Of a DNA stretch of 64,000 nucleotides, positions 8,880-18,007 are shown one piece after another. The translations under genes were made by a program, and so were the position numbers. The notes under the pieces were generated by a model. The model was not told the origin of the DNA. It made no database searches and saw nothing but the letters and a program-made list of their open reading frames with translations. Position 1 is the first letter of the stretch. The number at the start of each line of letters is the position of its first letter. The DNA is from Sinorhizobium sp. 8-89 (GTDB lineage: Bacteria > Pseudomonadota > Alphaproteobacteria > Rhizobiales > Rhizobiaceae), in NCBI RefSeq assembly GCF_030124325.1, contig NZ_JASKLR010000001.1:354427-418426 (forward strand), written 5' to 3'.

Positions 8880-9443
8880 TCAGGCGCGGGCCGGCAGCAG
8901 CGGATAGCCGGCGTAGACGGCGCGGGCGGCGAGCGTGGCGATCGCGGCTTTCAGCAGATCGCCCGGGATAAAGATGAGCGAGCCTGTCGCCGCGGTAAGA
9001 AGCGGTGTTCCAGAAACGGCAGACAGCCACGGCACGCCGATCGCGTAGAGGACGACAATGCCGCCGATGACCGAAGCGAGGAAGAACCCGACGAACTGGC
9101 GGATTTCCCGCTGGCCTTCATGAACGAAACGTTCGGCGACGAGGCCGGTGACAAACGCCGCGACCGCCCAGCCGAGGATGAAGCCGCCAGAGGGGCCGGC
9201 CAGAACAGCCAGGCCGCCGCGCCCGCCGGAAAGCACAGGCAGGCCAATGGCGACGAGGAGGACGAACAGCAGGAAGGCGAGCGCACCGCGCTTCGCGCCG
9301 ATGATGCAGCCGGCAAGCATCACGCCCATCGATTGCGCCGTGATTGGAACAGGGATGAAGCCGAGCGTGATCGGCGGAATGAGGCCGAGTACCACAACGA
9401 TCGCGGCAAAGAGCGCGATGAGGACGAGATCTCTGGTGTTCAT
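8880..9443 (-). CDS. bioY: BioY biotin-binding S component of ECF transporter
   Basis: A 187-residue membrane protein with about six hydrophobic segments. It carries the BioY features FIPVPITAQSMGVMLAGCIIGAKRGALAFLLFVLLVAIGLPVLSGGRGG and GPSGGFILGWAVAAF. BioY captures biotin at the cytoplasmic membrane and works with an energising pair, BioM (ATPase) and BioN (transmembrane). All three are in one minus-strand operon here, in the order bioM, bioN, bioY, followed by the ligase and thiolase. A second, solo bioY lies at 51398 with different control. Confidence 0.93.
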   Translation of the reverse strand: MNTRDLVLIALFAAIVVVLGLIPPITLGFIPVPITAQSMGVMLAGCIIGAKRGALAFLLFVLLVAIGLPVLSGGRGGLAVLAGPSGGFILGWAVAAFVTGLVAERFVHEGQREIRQFVGFFLASVIGGIVVLYAIGVPWLSAVSGTPLLTAATGSLIFIPGDLLKAAIATLAARAVYAGYPLLPARA

Positions 9444-9475
9444 ACGGTCTTACCCTTTTATTAGAAAGCGCGAAT

Positions 9476-10081
9476 TCATTGCCGGCGAAATCCGCGAGCG
9501 TCAATGGCTGCGGCAATCGTATCCGCATCTTTGAGCGTCAGGATGATGAGCGGCCCGATAATCGTCAGTGGCCGTATCGGCAGCCCGCGCGCGCGATGCG
9601 CCTCGCGGATTGCCTCGTATCGGGCGAAGATATCAGGAACGAAACGCAGTACGAGGCCGAGCGCAAGGCTGACGTCGGCAGCACGCAGTAGGCCAAGGCG
9701 CTCGAACGGCTTCACGAGGAAAGTGACCTCGTCCATGAAGGCGCCGATTGTCGTCGTCGCGGTAACCGCGGCGGCGAAAAGCACGAGCGCCATCAGCCGC
9801 AGCAGCAGCGCGGCGACCTCGGCGACAGGAAGAAGGAAAAGGTTGATAGCGGCCAGGACGAGTATGGTGAAGAAAAGGAAACCGATTCGCGCGAGAGCCT
9901 GGCGGAACGTCAGGCCGAGCGAGAAGTAGAGCCACCCGCAGAGCAGGAAGGCGGGTGCAAGCAGATAGAGCGATTGCGTCGCGAAGAGCGCGAGGCTGAG
10001 AACCAGAAGAGCAAGAAGCTTCGCCCGCACCGGCAGGCGGTGAAACCAGCTTCTGCCCTCCACATAGAGGCTTGTCAGCAT
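9476..10081 (-). CDS. bioN: ECF transporter transmembrane protein BioN
   Basis: A 201-residue CbiQ/EcfT-family membrane protein. Hydrophobic segments start with VRAKLLALLVLSLALFATQSLYLLAPAFLL. The EcfT coupling region is visible as the charged RYEAIREAHRARGLPIRPL near residue 155, and the chain ends DADTIAAAIDARGFRRQ. It links the BioY substrate unit to the BioM ATPase. It overlaps the bioM gene by 7 bp, and 32 bp separate it from bioY. Confidence 0.93.
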   Translation of the reverse strand: MLTSLYVEGRSWFHRLPVRAKLLALLVLSLALFATQSLYLLAPAFLLCGWLYFSLGLTFRQALARIGFLFFTILVLAAINLFLLPVAEVAALLLRLMALVLFAAAVTATTTIGAFMDEVTFLVKPFERLGLLRAADVSLALGLVLRFVPDIFARYEAIREAHRARGLPIRPLTIIGPLIILTLKDADTIAAAIDARGFRRQ

Positions 10082-10755
10082 CCCGCCACCTCGTGATAGC
10101 GCTTGATCGTTTCGGCGGGCGGCCCGTCGGCAAGCAGCCGTCCCTCGTGGAAGAGCAACAGCCTCTCGACGCCTTCGACGAGCTCGAGGTCATGGGTGAT
10201 GACGACCGTGTCCTCGTCGAGTGCGTCGATCGTGTTGGCGACCATGCGGCGGTTGCGGAGGTCGAGCTGGTTGGTTGGTTCGTCGAGGATCAGGATCTTC
10301 GGACCGGTGACGACGACGCTGGCCATGGCGACGAGCTGCGTTTCCCCGCCCGAAAGCTCATGTACACGGCGCCTCGCAAGGTGGGTCACTCCGAACCGCG
10401 TCAGCGCCGCCTCGGTCCGCGCGGCGATCTCCTGTGCAGGCAGGCCGCGATTCTTCAACCCGAATGCGATATCGTCCGAGACGATCGGCATGATCAACTG
10501 GTGCTGCGGATTCTGGAAGATGAAGCCTGCCTCGGCGAGGACGGCCCTGTCGTCCTTGACCGTATCGAGCCCGTTGACCGTTACCCGGCCTTTGCTCGGC
10601 TTGACGAGCCCGTTGATCAGCCGCGCGAAGGTGGTCTTGCCGGAGCCGTTGAGGCCGATAATGCCGATCCGTCGTTCGTCGAGAGCGAGTGTCAGAGGAT
10701 GAAGCGCGACCCGTTCGCCGAAGCTGACCGAGCAATCGGTAAAGCGAATATCCAA
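10075..10755 (-). CDS. bioM: ECF transporter ATPase BioM
   Basis: A 226-residue ABC ATPase with every motif intact: Walker A GLNGSGKTTFARL near residue 38, Q-loop FIFQNPQHQLIMPIVSDDIAFGL, signature LSGGETQLVAMA near 135, and Walker B ILILDEPTNQLD near 157, followed by the switch histidine in VVITHDLELVEG. The FQNPQHQL form of the Q-loop is typical of ECF/cobalt-type importers. It heads the bioMNY-ligase-thiolase operon, and a sigma70-like promoter lies just upstream. Confidence 0.94.
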   Translation of the reverse strand: MDIRFTDCSVSFGERVALHPLTLALDERRIGIIGLNGSGKTTFARLINGLVKPSKGRVTVNGLDTVKDDRAVLAEAGFIFQNPQHQLIMPIVSDDIAFGLKNRGLPAQEIAARTEAALTRFGVTHLARRRVHELSGGETQLVAMASVVVTGPKILILDEPTNQLDLRNRRMVANTIDALDEDTVVITHDLELVEGVERLLLFHEGRLLADGPPAETIKRYHEVAGC

Positions 10756-10785
10756 GCCTTGTCCCTCGCAGTTTGCGTGGTGGCT

Positions 10786-10814
10786 CTATAGGGCAAGTCG
10801 ATCGGGAAGGGCAA
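10786..10814 (-). promoter_or_regulatory. candidate sigma70 promoter of the bioMNY operon
   Basis: On the minus strand TTGCCC (10814-10809) and CTATAG (10791-10786) are spaced by 17 bases, close to the rhizobial sigma70 pattern CTTGAC-N17-CTATAT. The start codon of bioM is about 30 bases downstream. No BioR box was seen here. Confidence 0.45.
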
Positions 10815-10875
10815 TGCAGCCGGCCATTCGCACAACCGTATTTGAAAAATGGGAATAAAAGCCTACTCTCCTGCT

Positions 10876-12075
10876 ATGACGATTCGCCTCTCCAATCGCG
10901 ATGCCCGGCGCATCTTCCTCGCGAAACAGGGCCTCACCGCCGCGCCGCATCGCGCGCTCGGCAAGGACGGGCTGCTGAAACTCATTAGCGATCTCGGCTT
11001 CGTCCAGGTTGACAGCATCGCAACGGTCGAGCGGGCCCATCACCAGATTCTCTTTTCGCGCAACCAGACCTACCGCCGCGAACATCTGACCGAGTTGCTG
11101 GAGAAGGATGGCGAGCTTTTCGAGCACTGGACTCATGATGCCTCGATCATTCCGAGCACCTTTTTTGTCTACTGGAAACATCGCTTCAAATGGGAGAGCG
11201 AAACGCTGCGCGAGCGCTGGCGCAAATGGCGGGGCGAGGGGTTCGACGACGGCTGCGACGAGACTTACGAACGGATCGTCAACAACGGTGCGGTGATGGC
11301 CCGCGATCTCAAGGCGGACAGTCACGAATCCGGCGGCTGGTGGAACTGGCACCCGTCGAAGACGGCGCTCGAGGTGCTCTGGCGCCAAGGCAAGCTGGCG
11401 ATTGCCCGGCGGGAGAACTTCCAGAAAGTTTACGACCTCACGGAACGCGTCATTCCCCCGCATCACTATCAGGGGGAGGTGAGCCACGAGGAATTCGTCG
11501 ACTGGGCTTGCCGCAGCGCTCTCGACCGGCTGGGCTTCGCGACCCATGGAGAAATCGCCGCCTTCTGGGACCTGGTGTCGCCGGATGAGGCGAAAGCCTG
11601 GGTTGCCGCACATCGGGACGAGCTTTGCGACGTTCTGGTCGAATCCGCCAATGGCGGTAAGCCGCGCCCGTCCTATGCCTTCTCCGGCTTCCCCGACGAC
11701 TTCGGCGACATCACCGAGCCGCCGGCACGCATCCGCGTTCTCAGCCCTTTCGATCCCTTGCTGCGTGATCGCAATCGAACGGAGCGACTTTTCGGCTTCT
11801 TTTATCGAATCGAAGTTTTTGTGCCGGAGGCGAAGCGCGAATACGGCTACTACGTCTTTCCGTTAATTGAAGGTGATCGGCTGATCGGCCGCATCGATAT
11901 GAAAGCAGACCGAAAGCTTGGACGACTCGATGTCCGCCGCCTCTGGCTGGAGCCGGGCGTCAGGGCCTCTTCGGGCCGCATGGAAAAGCTTGCTGCCGAG
12001 CTTGACCGCATCGCTCGCTTTACCGGCGTCGAAGAGGTCAAGCTTCTCGACGGCTGGAATGCTTCCGTTTCCTGA
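10876..12075 (+). CDS. YcaQ/AlkX-like winged-helix DNA glycosylase
   Basis: A 399-residue protein of the HTH_42 family. The segment LGFVQVDSIATVERAHHQILFSR near residue 40 contains the QxD catalytic motif (here QVD) known from E. coli YcaQ and Streptomyces AlkZ, which unhook interstrand crosslinks or excise bulky alkylated bases. HDASIIPSTFFVYWKHRF and the C-terminal LSPFDPLLRDRNRTERLFGFFYRIEVFVPEAKREYGYYVFPLIEGDRLIGRIDMKADR are also typical. Length matches the YcaQ branch (about 410). The ATG at 10876 is preferred to the upstream ATG at 10849. It is divergent from bioM and followed by tldD. Confidence 0.88.
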   Translation: MTIRLSNRDARRIFLAKQGLTAAPHRALGKDGLLKLISDLGFVQVDSIATVERAHHQILFSRNQTYRREHLTELLEKDGELFEHWTHDASIIPSTFFVYWKHRFKWESETLRERWRKWRGEGFDDGCDETYERIVNNGAVMARDLKADSHESGGWWNWHPSKTALEVLWRQGKLAIARRENFQKVYDLTERVIPPHHYQGEVSHEEFVDWACRSALDRLGFATHGEIAAFWDLVSPDEAKAWVAAHRDELCDVLVESANGGKPRPSYAFSGFPDDFGDITEPPARIRVLSPFDPLLRDRNRTERLFGFFYRIEVFVPEAKREYGYYVFPLIEGDRLIGRIDMKADRKLGRLDVRRLWLEPGVRASSGRMEKLAAELDRIARFTGVEEVKLLDGWNASVS

Positions 12076-12082
12076 AAATTTC

Positions 12083-12111
12083 CTTGGCTTGCGGCCCTGT
12101 GCTTCCTAAAT
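12083..12111 (+). promoter_or_regulatory. candidate sigma70 promoter of tldD
   Basis: CTTGGC (12083-12088) and CTAAAT (12106-12111) are spaced by exactly 17 bases, near the Sinorhizobium sigma70 consensus. The tldD ATG is 39 bases downstream. Confidence 0.55.
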
Positions 12112-12149
12112 GGAGGCTCAGGACCTTGAACCAGCGGGAGCGGACGACC

Positions 12150-13565
12150 ATGAACACCGATCTGATAAGCCTCTTCGATGCGGACGAGGCGACGGTCCGT
12201 AAGGTTCTGTCCGAGACGCTTGCTGGCGCCGACGACGGCGAGCTCTTTCTCGAGCATGCGCAAGCCGAGGTCCTTTCGTTCGACAACGGCCGCCTCAAGG
12301 GTGGCAGCTTCAACACCGACCAGGGCTTCGGCCTGCGCGCCGTGGCGGGTGAATCGGTCGGCTACGCGCATGCCGGCGAACTGTCGCTTGCTGCCCTGCG
12401 CAGGGCCGCCGACGCCGTCGGTCAGGTGACGCGCGGCTATGCCGGTTCCTATGCCGCAGCCCCCCAGCGCACCAACAAGAAGCTCTACGGCGACGAGAAC
12501 CCGATCGGCGAACCGACCTTCGAGGCCAAGGTTGCCTTGCTGCAGGAGGTCGACGCCTATCTGCGCGCCAGGGATCCCAAGGTGCGGCAGGTGACCGCCT
12601 CGATCTCCGCCAGTTGGCAGGTGGTCAATATCCTGCGTTCCGACGGTCACCGCGTCCATGACGTGAGACCGATGACCCGCATCAACATCTCGGTCGTCGT
12701 CGGCGATGGCGACCGGCAGGAAACCGGATCGTTCGGCATCGGCGGACGGCGCGGGTTCGGCGACTTCGTCACGGAAGAGAACTGGAAGCGCGGCGCCGAC
12801 GAAGCGTTGCGGCAGGCGCTCGTCAACCTCGAAGCCATCGATGCTCCGGCGGGCACGATGGACGTCGTGCTCGCCTCCGGCTGGCCCGGCGTGATGCTGC
12901 ATGAAGCGGTCGGTCACGGGCTCGAGGGCGATTTCAACCGCAAGAAGACGTCAGCTTTCGCGGGCCTCCTCGGCGAGCAGGTGGCCGCAAAGGGGGTCAC
13001 CGTTGTCGATGACGGCACGATCGAGGCGCGGCGCGGTTCTATTTCAGTCGACGATGAGGGCACTCCGTCCGGCTACAACGTCCTGATCGAGGACGGGAAA
13101 TTGGTCGGCTATATGCAGGACCGGCAGAATGCACGGCTGATGGGCATGGAGCCCACCGGAAATGGCCGCCGGCAGGGCTACGCACATGTCCCGATGCCCC
13201 GCATGACCAACACTTACATGCTTTCCGGCGATCGCACGCCAGAGGAGATCATCGCTTCGGTTAAGAAGGGCGTCTACGCCGTCTCCTTTGGCGGCGGCCA
13301 GGTGGACATCACCTCCGGCAAGTTCGTGTTCGGCTGCACCGAAGCCTATCTGATCGAGAACGGCAAGGTCGGTGCGCCCGTCAAGGGGGCGATGCTGATC
13401 GGCAATGGACCGGACGCGATGAAGCGGGTGACGATGGTCGGCAACGACAGCAAGCTCGATACCGGCATCGGCAATTGCGGCAAGGCCGGCCAGTGGGTGC
13501 CGGTCGGTGTTGGCCAACCGCATCTCAGAATGGATCAGATCACCGTCGGCGGCACGCAGGCATAA
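12150..13565 (+). CDS. tldD: metalloprotease TldD
   Basis: A 471-residue TldD. The zinc motif HEAVGHGLEGDFNRKKTSAF near residue 250 is the family HExxxH region, and PMPRMTNTYMLSG and FGCTEAYLIENGK are conserved C-terminal blocks. With TldE (PmbA) it forms a protease that degrades unfolded peptides and matures microcins. TldE is not in this window. The start MNTDLISLF at 12150 has GGGAG about 9 bases upstream. Confidence 0.94.
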   Translation: MNTDLISLFDADEATVRKVLSETLAGADDGELFLEHAQAEVLSFDNGRLKGGSFNTDQGFGLRAVAGESVGYAHAGELSLAALRRAADAVGQVTRGYAGSYAAAPQRTNKKLYGDENPIGEPTFEAKVALLQEVDAYLRARDPKVRQVTASISASWQVVNILRSDGHRVHDVRPMTRINISVVVGDGDRQETGSFGIGGRRGFGDFVTEENWKRGADEALRQALVNLEAIDAPAGTMDVVLASGWPGVMLHEAVGHGLEGDFNRKKTSAFAGLLGEQVAAKGVTVVDDGTIEARRGSISVDDEGTPSGYNVLIEDGKLVGYMQDRQNARLMGMEPTGNGRRQGYAHVPMPRMTNTYMLSGDRTPEEIIASVKKGVYAVSFGGGQVDITSGKFVFGCTEAYLIENGKVGAPVKGAMLIGNGPDAMKRVTMVGNDSKLDTGIGNCGKAGQWVPVGVGQPHLRMDQITVGGTQA

Positions 13566-13614
13566 GGCCCACGACCGACTGAGCGGAGCCGAGGTCCGTG
13601 GAGGGAAGGGTGCC

Positions 13615-14118
13615 ATGACGGGAGCGGTGGAAATCCGGCGCTTTGCAACGGCGGATGAGCAGGGTGTCATCGACGTCATTTTGCCGATCCAGCGCGAGGA
13701 ATTCGGCATTGCCATCACCATCGACGATCAACCGGATCTTCGCTCGATCGCCGACTTCTATCAAAGCGGGAACGGAGATTTCGGGGTTACCACCATCGGC
13801 GACCGGATCGTCGGTACCCTTGGTCTCAGGGATATCGGCGGTTCTCAAGCGGCGCTCCGCAAGATGTTCGTCGCTCCCGATTTCCGTGGCCGCGGTCATG
13901 GCGTGGCAGCGCGGCTGCTCGAGAGACAGCTTGCCCATGCCGAGCAGCGGAAAATCGCGGCTGTCTTTCTCGGCACGAGCGACAAGTTCCTTGCCGCGCA
14001 TCGTTTCTACGAGAAGAACGGGTTTGCCGAGATCAGCAAGGATGACCTGTCGATTGGCTTTCCGGTCATGGGCGTCGACACCAGATTCTATGTTCGACGG
14101 CTTGCGCCCGCCGTGTAG
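13615..14118 (+). CDS. GNAT-family N-acetyltransferase
   Basis: A 167-residue single GNAT domain. The acetyl-CoA binding motif A is MFVAPDFRGRGHGVAARLLERQL near residue 85, and motif B is AAHRFYEKNGFAEI near 130. The acceptor is unknown. The ATG at 13615 follows a strong GGAGGGAAGG. It lies 49 bp after tldD and before a RIME repeat. Confidence 0.88.
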   Translation: MTGAVEIRRFATADEQGVIDVILPIQREEFGIAITIDDQPDLRSIADFYQSGNGDFGVTTIGDRIVGTLGLRDIGGSQAALRKMFVAPDFRGRGHGVAARLLERQLAHAEQRKIAAVFLGTSDKFLAAHRFYEKNGFAEISKDDLSIGFPVMGVDTRFYVRRLAPAV

Positions 14119-14143
14119 CTTGCGGCGCGGGAAAATCTCCTTG

Positions 14144-14250
14144 CTGCATGTTTCCTTGAATCGTAATCGATTGGCCAAAGGAAAAACATGCAGCAAATTC
14201 AAAGTGCTACAGCGTTCCTTGTGCGGCTGACAAGACGCGCGGCGCTGTAG
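14144..14250. repeat. RIME intergenic repeat, copy 1
   Basis: Two palindromes in tandem. Hairpin A runs from CTGCATGT (14144) to ACATGCAG (ending 14193), and hairpin B from CTACAGCG (14208) to CGCTGTAG (ending 14250), joined by a short AAAGTG-type linker. This is the layout of the Rhizobium-specific intergenic mosaic element. The order A-B is inverted relative to copies 3 and 5. Confidence 0.85.
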
Positions 14251-14266
14251 AAGCACGCGGGACAAA

Positions 14267-15517
14267 CTAACCCCGGTCGGGAAGCAGCCTGCAATCGTAG
14301 GATCGCTTCTTGAGAATCGTGCAGGCCGAAGTGGCCGCCTCGCGGCTGGCGAAGCCGATAAAGCGCGCGCGATAGCGCCTGGCGCTGCCGTCGCCCGAAA
14401 CTTCCGTATGAGGCGAGGCGCCGAGCAGCGCCGCGCCGCCGGCGGACTGTGCTTCGACCAGGATCTTCCTGGCGCCTTCCGCGGTTGTGGCCGTGGAAAT
14501 CTGAATCTGCCAATATCCGCTGTCGCTTAGTGTTGCTACGCCGCCATCGACGGCAGCAGGGCGATCGGACGGCATCGCCGTTTCGGTGGATGCCGCAACG
14601 ATCGGCGCGGGAGCGGTTTCGCGCGTTCGCACCGTATCGGCGTAGGACAGCCGGACACCGGGCAACCCCGCTATGTCGAAGATGCCGCGCGAAGTGGTTG
14701 CGGCGATCAAACGGCCGCCGGGGGATCCCGTCCTGCCCAAATGCTGATCGAGCAGGGAAGCCATCTTGTCGTCCCGGCCTCTCGCCGACCGCCCGCCGAG
14801 CACCACGCCGACGATGCGGCGATTGCCATCTCTTACGGCGCTCACGATGTTGTAGCCGGACGCATTGGTGTAGCCGGTCTTGATCCCGTCCATGCCCGAG
14901 TAGCGATACATCAGATTGTTGTGGCCGCGGACTGTGCGGCCGCGAAAGGTGAACCCCTGGGCCGCGAACATTCGATACTCCCCCGGGAAATCTCTCATGA
15001 GTGCGATGGCGAGCCGCGCCATGTCGCGCGCTGTCGTGACTTGCTCGCGTGCCGGCAGACCGGAGGCGTTGACGAAATACGTGCGGGTCATGCCCAGGCG
15101 ACGCGCTTTTGCGTTCATCATCTGCGCAAAGCCGGCCTCCGACCCGCCGAGCGCTTCGGCGACCGCCGCCGCCGCATCGTTGGCCGAGCGGACGATCATG
15201 CCGTTGACGGCCTCCTGAACGGTGATCGTGTCGCCGGCCCTGACGCCGAGCTTCGTCGGCGGTTTGCGCGCGGCCGTTGGCGACATCACCAACCTGGTGT
15301 TCCAGCCGATCTGACCCCGATGCAACGCCTCGAAGGTCAAATAGAGCGTCATCATCTTCGTTAACGACGCGGGATGGTTGAGCGTGTCGGCATTCTCGGC
15401 AGCAAGAATTCTGCCTGTCCGCGCGTCAAGAACGAGGGACGCGCTACCCGCCACCGCTTGCGCGGTGCTGAGCACAAAAGCGGCGACCGCCGCCAGGGCA
15501 AATCGGAAGCTCTTCAT
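14267..15517 (-). CDS. D-alanyl-D-alanine carboxypeptidase (DacA type) with SPOR domain
   Basis: A 416-residue secreted penicillin-binding protein. An N-terminal signal (FRFALAAVAAFVLSTAQAVAG) precedes the serine peptidase S11 motifs: SLTK (active-site SxxK) near residue 52, SAN near 110 and KTGYTN near 210. A C-terminal SPOR domain (DSGYWQIQISTATTAEGARKIL to FASREAATSACTILKKRSYDC) binds denuded peptidoglycan at division sites. It trims D-Ala from pentapeptides in the periplasm. The ATG at 15517 has a strong GAGGGGGGA upstream. Confidence 0.93.
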   Translation of the reverse strand: MKSFRFALAAVAAFVLSTAQAVAGSASLVLDARTGRILAAENADTLNHPASLTKMMTLYLTFEALHRGQIGWNTRLVMSPTAARKPPTKLGVRAGDTITVQEAVNGMIVRSANDAAAAVAEALGGSEAGFAQMMNAKARRLGMTRTYFVNASGLPAREQVTTARDMARLAIALMRDFPGEYRMFAAQGFTFRGRTVRGHNNLMYRYSGMDGIKTGYTNASGYNIVSAVRDGNRRIVGVVLGGRSARGRDDKMASLLDQHLGRTGSPGGRLIAATTSRGIFDIAGLPGVRLSYADTVRTRETAPAPIVAASTETAMPSDRPAAVDGGVATLSDSGYWQIQISTATTAEGARKILVEAQSAGGAALLGASPHTEVSGDGSARRYRARFIGFASREAATSACTILKKRSYDCRLLPDRG

Positions 15518-15724
15518 CGGATCCCCCCTCACCAAAAGCACGATCGTTAGCAATGTTGTTCCGCTTTGTGACAGGGTAGCGGCTTCGTTGCAACATCGAG
15601 GCCGATAATCGCTGTCCAAAACCGGAAATTGCTGGCCGTAAACTCGCGCGCAGGCTGACCGGATTCAGCAAGGTTTAACCGGCCGCCGCTAGTTTCCCGT
15701 CGCAGGGCAGGGTGACGAAACCGG

Positions 15725-16780
15725 ATGAAGCAGGGCATCGCGCGGGTGGTCAGAAACCGAGTGAGGCGCGTCGCGATCGGCGGCGGGCTCGAGATCGCGC
15801 AACTCATCGCGCGCTCGGGATTGATGAACGGCGCGCGCGGATACGGCGCGATCTTCACCCTGCATCACGTTCGCCCCAGGCTTCAGCGAGCCTTCGATCC
15901 CAACGCCCACCTGGAAATTACGCCGACGTTTCTAGAGGAAGCGATCCTTGCGCTGAAGCGCGACGGTTATCGCTTCGTCGCGTTGGAAGATCTGCCGGGA
16001 CACCTGGCTCTTCACGATGCGCAACCTGTCGCCTGCTTCACGCTTGATGACGGCTATCGCAACAATCTCGACCACGCGCTGCCGGTTTTCGAGCAGCACG
16101 GCGTGCCGTTCACCGTCTTCGTCACAGGCGGCTACGTCGATCGCACCCACACGCTCTGGTGGGAAACGCTTGCCGACATGCTTTCGGCCGTAAGCGACTT
16201 CCGCTTTGACTTCGGCTCCGGCATGGAGATCATGAAGGCCGCAAGCACTGCCGAAAAGCAGGTCGTCTTCGACCGCGTCGCCACCCATGTTCGAGGGCGC
16301 GACGAGGCAGATTCCATTGGCAAACTGAATGCGCTGGCGCGGATTCAGGGCATTGATCCGCTTGCGATTACCGCGCGCCTGACGCTCGATGCGACGGGGC
16401 TGCGTTCATTGCTCGAAAGCCCCCTTGCAAGCCTCGGCGCACATACGATCAGTCATCGTGCACTCGCGCGCCTGAGCGATGCCGAGGCGCAGCGGGAGAT
16501 GTCGGAATCTGCCGCACGCGTCGAGGCCATCGCCGGCCGCTGGCCGGGAAGCTTTGCGTATCCCTATGGGGACGAACCCGCCGTTTCAGAGCGCGACCAC
16601 CGCCTGGCCGAGCGGCTCGGCTTCACGGTGGCGGTGACGACACGACCCGCCATCCTTTCGGCCGACGCCGTTTCAAACCCTCAGGCCCTGCCGAGAATCT
16701 CGCTGAACGGCCATTTCCAGAACGCCCGCCACGTTTCGACGCTTGCTTCCGGCGTGCCGTTCCGGTTGATGGAGCGATAG
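15725..16780 (+). CDS. polysaccharide deacetylase (NodB-like, CE4)
   Basis: A 351-residue protein with the CE4 motifs CFTLDDGYRNNLDHALP (catalytic and metal aspartates near residue 105), TISHRALARL (the HxxxxL metal region near 245) and SFAYPYGDEPAVSERDH near 280. The family deacetylates N-acetylated sugars in exopolysaccharide, chitin oligosaccharide or peptidoglycan. No signal peptide is evident, but an N-terminal basic amphipathic stretch is present. It is divergent from the carboxypeptidase gene and convergent with pdxH, 12 bp away. Confidence 0.88.
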   Translation: MKQGIARVVRNRVRRVAIGGGLEIAQLIARSGLMNGARGYGAIFTLHHVRPRLQRAFDPNAHLEITPTFLEEAILALKRDGYRFVALEDLPGHLALHDAQPVACFTLDDGYRNNLDHALPVFEQHGVPFTVFVTGGYVDRTHTLWWETLADMLSAVSDFRFDFGSGMEIMKAASTAEKQVVFDRVATHVRGRDEADSIGKLNALARIQGIDPLAITARLTLDATGLRSLLESPLASLGAHTISHRALARLSDAEAQREMSESAARVEAIAGRWPGSFAYPYGDEPAVSERDHRLAERLGFTVAVTTRPAILSADAVSNPQALPRISLNGHFQNARHVSTLASGVPFRLMER

Positions 16781-16792
16781 CCTGCAGGCTGA

Positions 16793-17413
16793 TCAGGGAT
16801 ACATGCGAACCTTTGCCCAGCCACCCTCCGGCTTCTGGCGACGGAACTCCAAGCGGTCATGCAGCCGGAACGGCCGGTCGTGCCAGAATTCGATCGAAGT
16901 GGGGAGAATGCGGAAACCGGACCAGTATTCCGGGCGGGGAATCTCGCCGATGGCGTGGCGCGCCGTGTATTCGGCGACCGCCTTTTCCAGAGCGAAGCGG
17001 CTTTCCAGCGGACGCGATTGCTTGGAGGCCCAGGCACCGATCCGGCTGCCGCGCGGGCGGCTCTTGAAATATTCGTCCGCTTCTTCATCGGAGACGACTT
17101 CGACCGGACCTCGGATTCGCACCTGCCGGCGTAGCGATTTCCAGTGGAAGCACATGGCGGCTTTTCGCGACGCGAGAATTTCACGGCCTTTCTGACTTTC
17201 GAAATTCGTGTAGAACACAAAACCGCGTTCATCGAATCCCTTGAGCAGCACCATGCGCACATTGGGCAATCCATCCGGATCGACGGTCGCAAGCGCCACG
17301 GCGTTCGGGTCGTTGATCTCGTTCTCTTCGGCGTCCTTCAACCATGTGCCGAAAAGGGAAAATGGCTCATTTGCTTCGGTGAAGTCACCGGTTATTAACT
17401 CATTCGCGGTCAT
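16793..17413 (-). CDS. pdxH: pyridoxamine/pyridoxine 5'-phosphate oxidase
   Basis: A 206-residue FMN flavoprotein making pyridoxal phosphate. Typical blocks are [43 protein letters not shown] (FMN site), [34 protein letters not shown], and the C-terminal [25 protein letters not shown]. The start [11 protein letters not shown] at 17413 is chosen over an open frame extending to 17482. The start region faces the divergent lipoprotein gene across about 140 bp. Confidence 0.95.
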   Translation of the reverse strand: MTANELITGDFTEANEPFSLFGTWLKDAEENEINDPNAVALATVDPDGLPNVRMVLLKGFDERGFVFYTNFESQKGREILASRKAAMCFHWKSLRRQVRIRGPVEVVSDEEADEYFKSRPRGSRIGAWASKQSRPLESRFALEKAVAEYTARHAIGEIPRPEYWSGFRILPTSIEFWHDRPFRLHDRLEFRRQKPEGGWAKVRMYP

Positions 17414-17554
17414 AATGCCTTCCAATGCCGTGATATCTGGCGCGGGAACGCTTCGGGATGAGCCCGATCCGTGTTTCCGCATCGAAAAATGTCAGAGCCT
17501 GCCTGTGGACTTCCTCGGAAAACGTGCAGCTCTAGCGAGTCTGACAGGATTGCC

Positions 17555-18007
17555 GTGCAAGACATAGCAAAGTGGATCGATGGCAAGAAGGGTTTTTCCT
17601 TCGCATTGCTGCGCAGCGGAGTGTTCTGCCTGGCAATTCTCGCCCTGCCGGGGTGCATGGGCGCGGGTCTCGATCTTTTTGGCGGCCCTAGCGTCGACCG
17701 GGTGTCGACGGGAACCGTACCGGTCGCGAAGACCTCGGACGGCCTCTCCGACGCGGTCGCAGTGCGCAACGCCGTTTCCTCCGCCGATATCAGCCAGGGT
17801 GGCGACAACCCTATCCCGTGGGCAAACGCGAGGTCCGGCAGTGCAGGCGTCATCAGTGCCATCCAGGAAGACCGTGCAAGCGGCATGCTCTGCCGGCGCT
17901 TCACGACGACACGCCACTCCTATGAAGGCATAGCCAAATTCGACGGCAGCGCCTGCCAGCTGGGCAACGGCGAATGGTACCTGACGAGTTTCGGCCCGCA
18001 GGACTGA
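17555..18007 (+). CDS. RT0821/Lpp0805-family surface lipoprotein
   Basis: A 150-residue exported lipoprotein beginning with GTG at 17555, with AGGA 8 bases upstream. The signal segment GFSFALLRSGVFCLAILALPGC ends in the lipobox LPGC. The mature part ends with the conserved C-terminal block CRRFTTTRHSYEGIAKFDGSACQLGNGEWYLTSFG. The family (COG4520) is described as surface antigen-like, and its function is unknown. It is the only gene between pdxH and the J-domain gene. Confidence 0.8.
   Translation: MQDIAKWIDGKKGFSFALLRSGVFCLAILALPGCMGAGLDLFGGPSVDRVSTGTVPVAKTSDGLSDAVAVRNAVSSADISQGGDNPIPWANARSGSAGVISAIQEDRASGMLCRRFTTTRHSYEGIAKFDGSACQLGNGEWYLTSFGPQD

Noticed and set aside
10756-10875. BioR box in front of bioMNY
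   Set aside because: The 120-bp gap was read on both strands and no TTATMKATAA-like site was seen.
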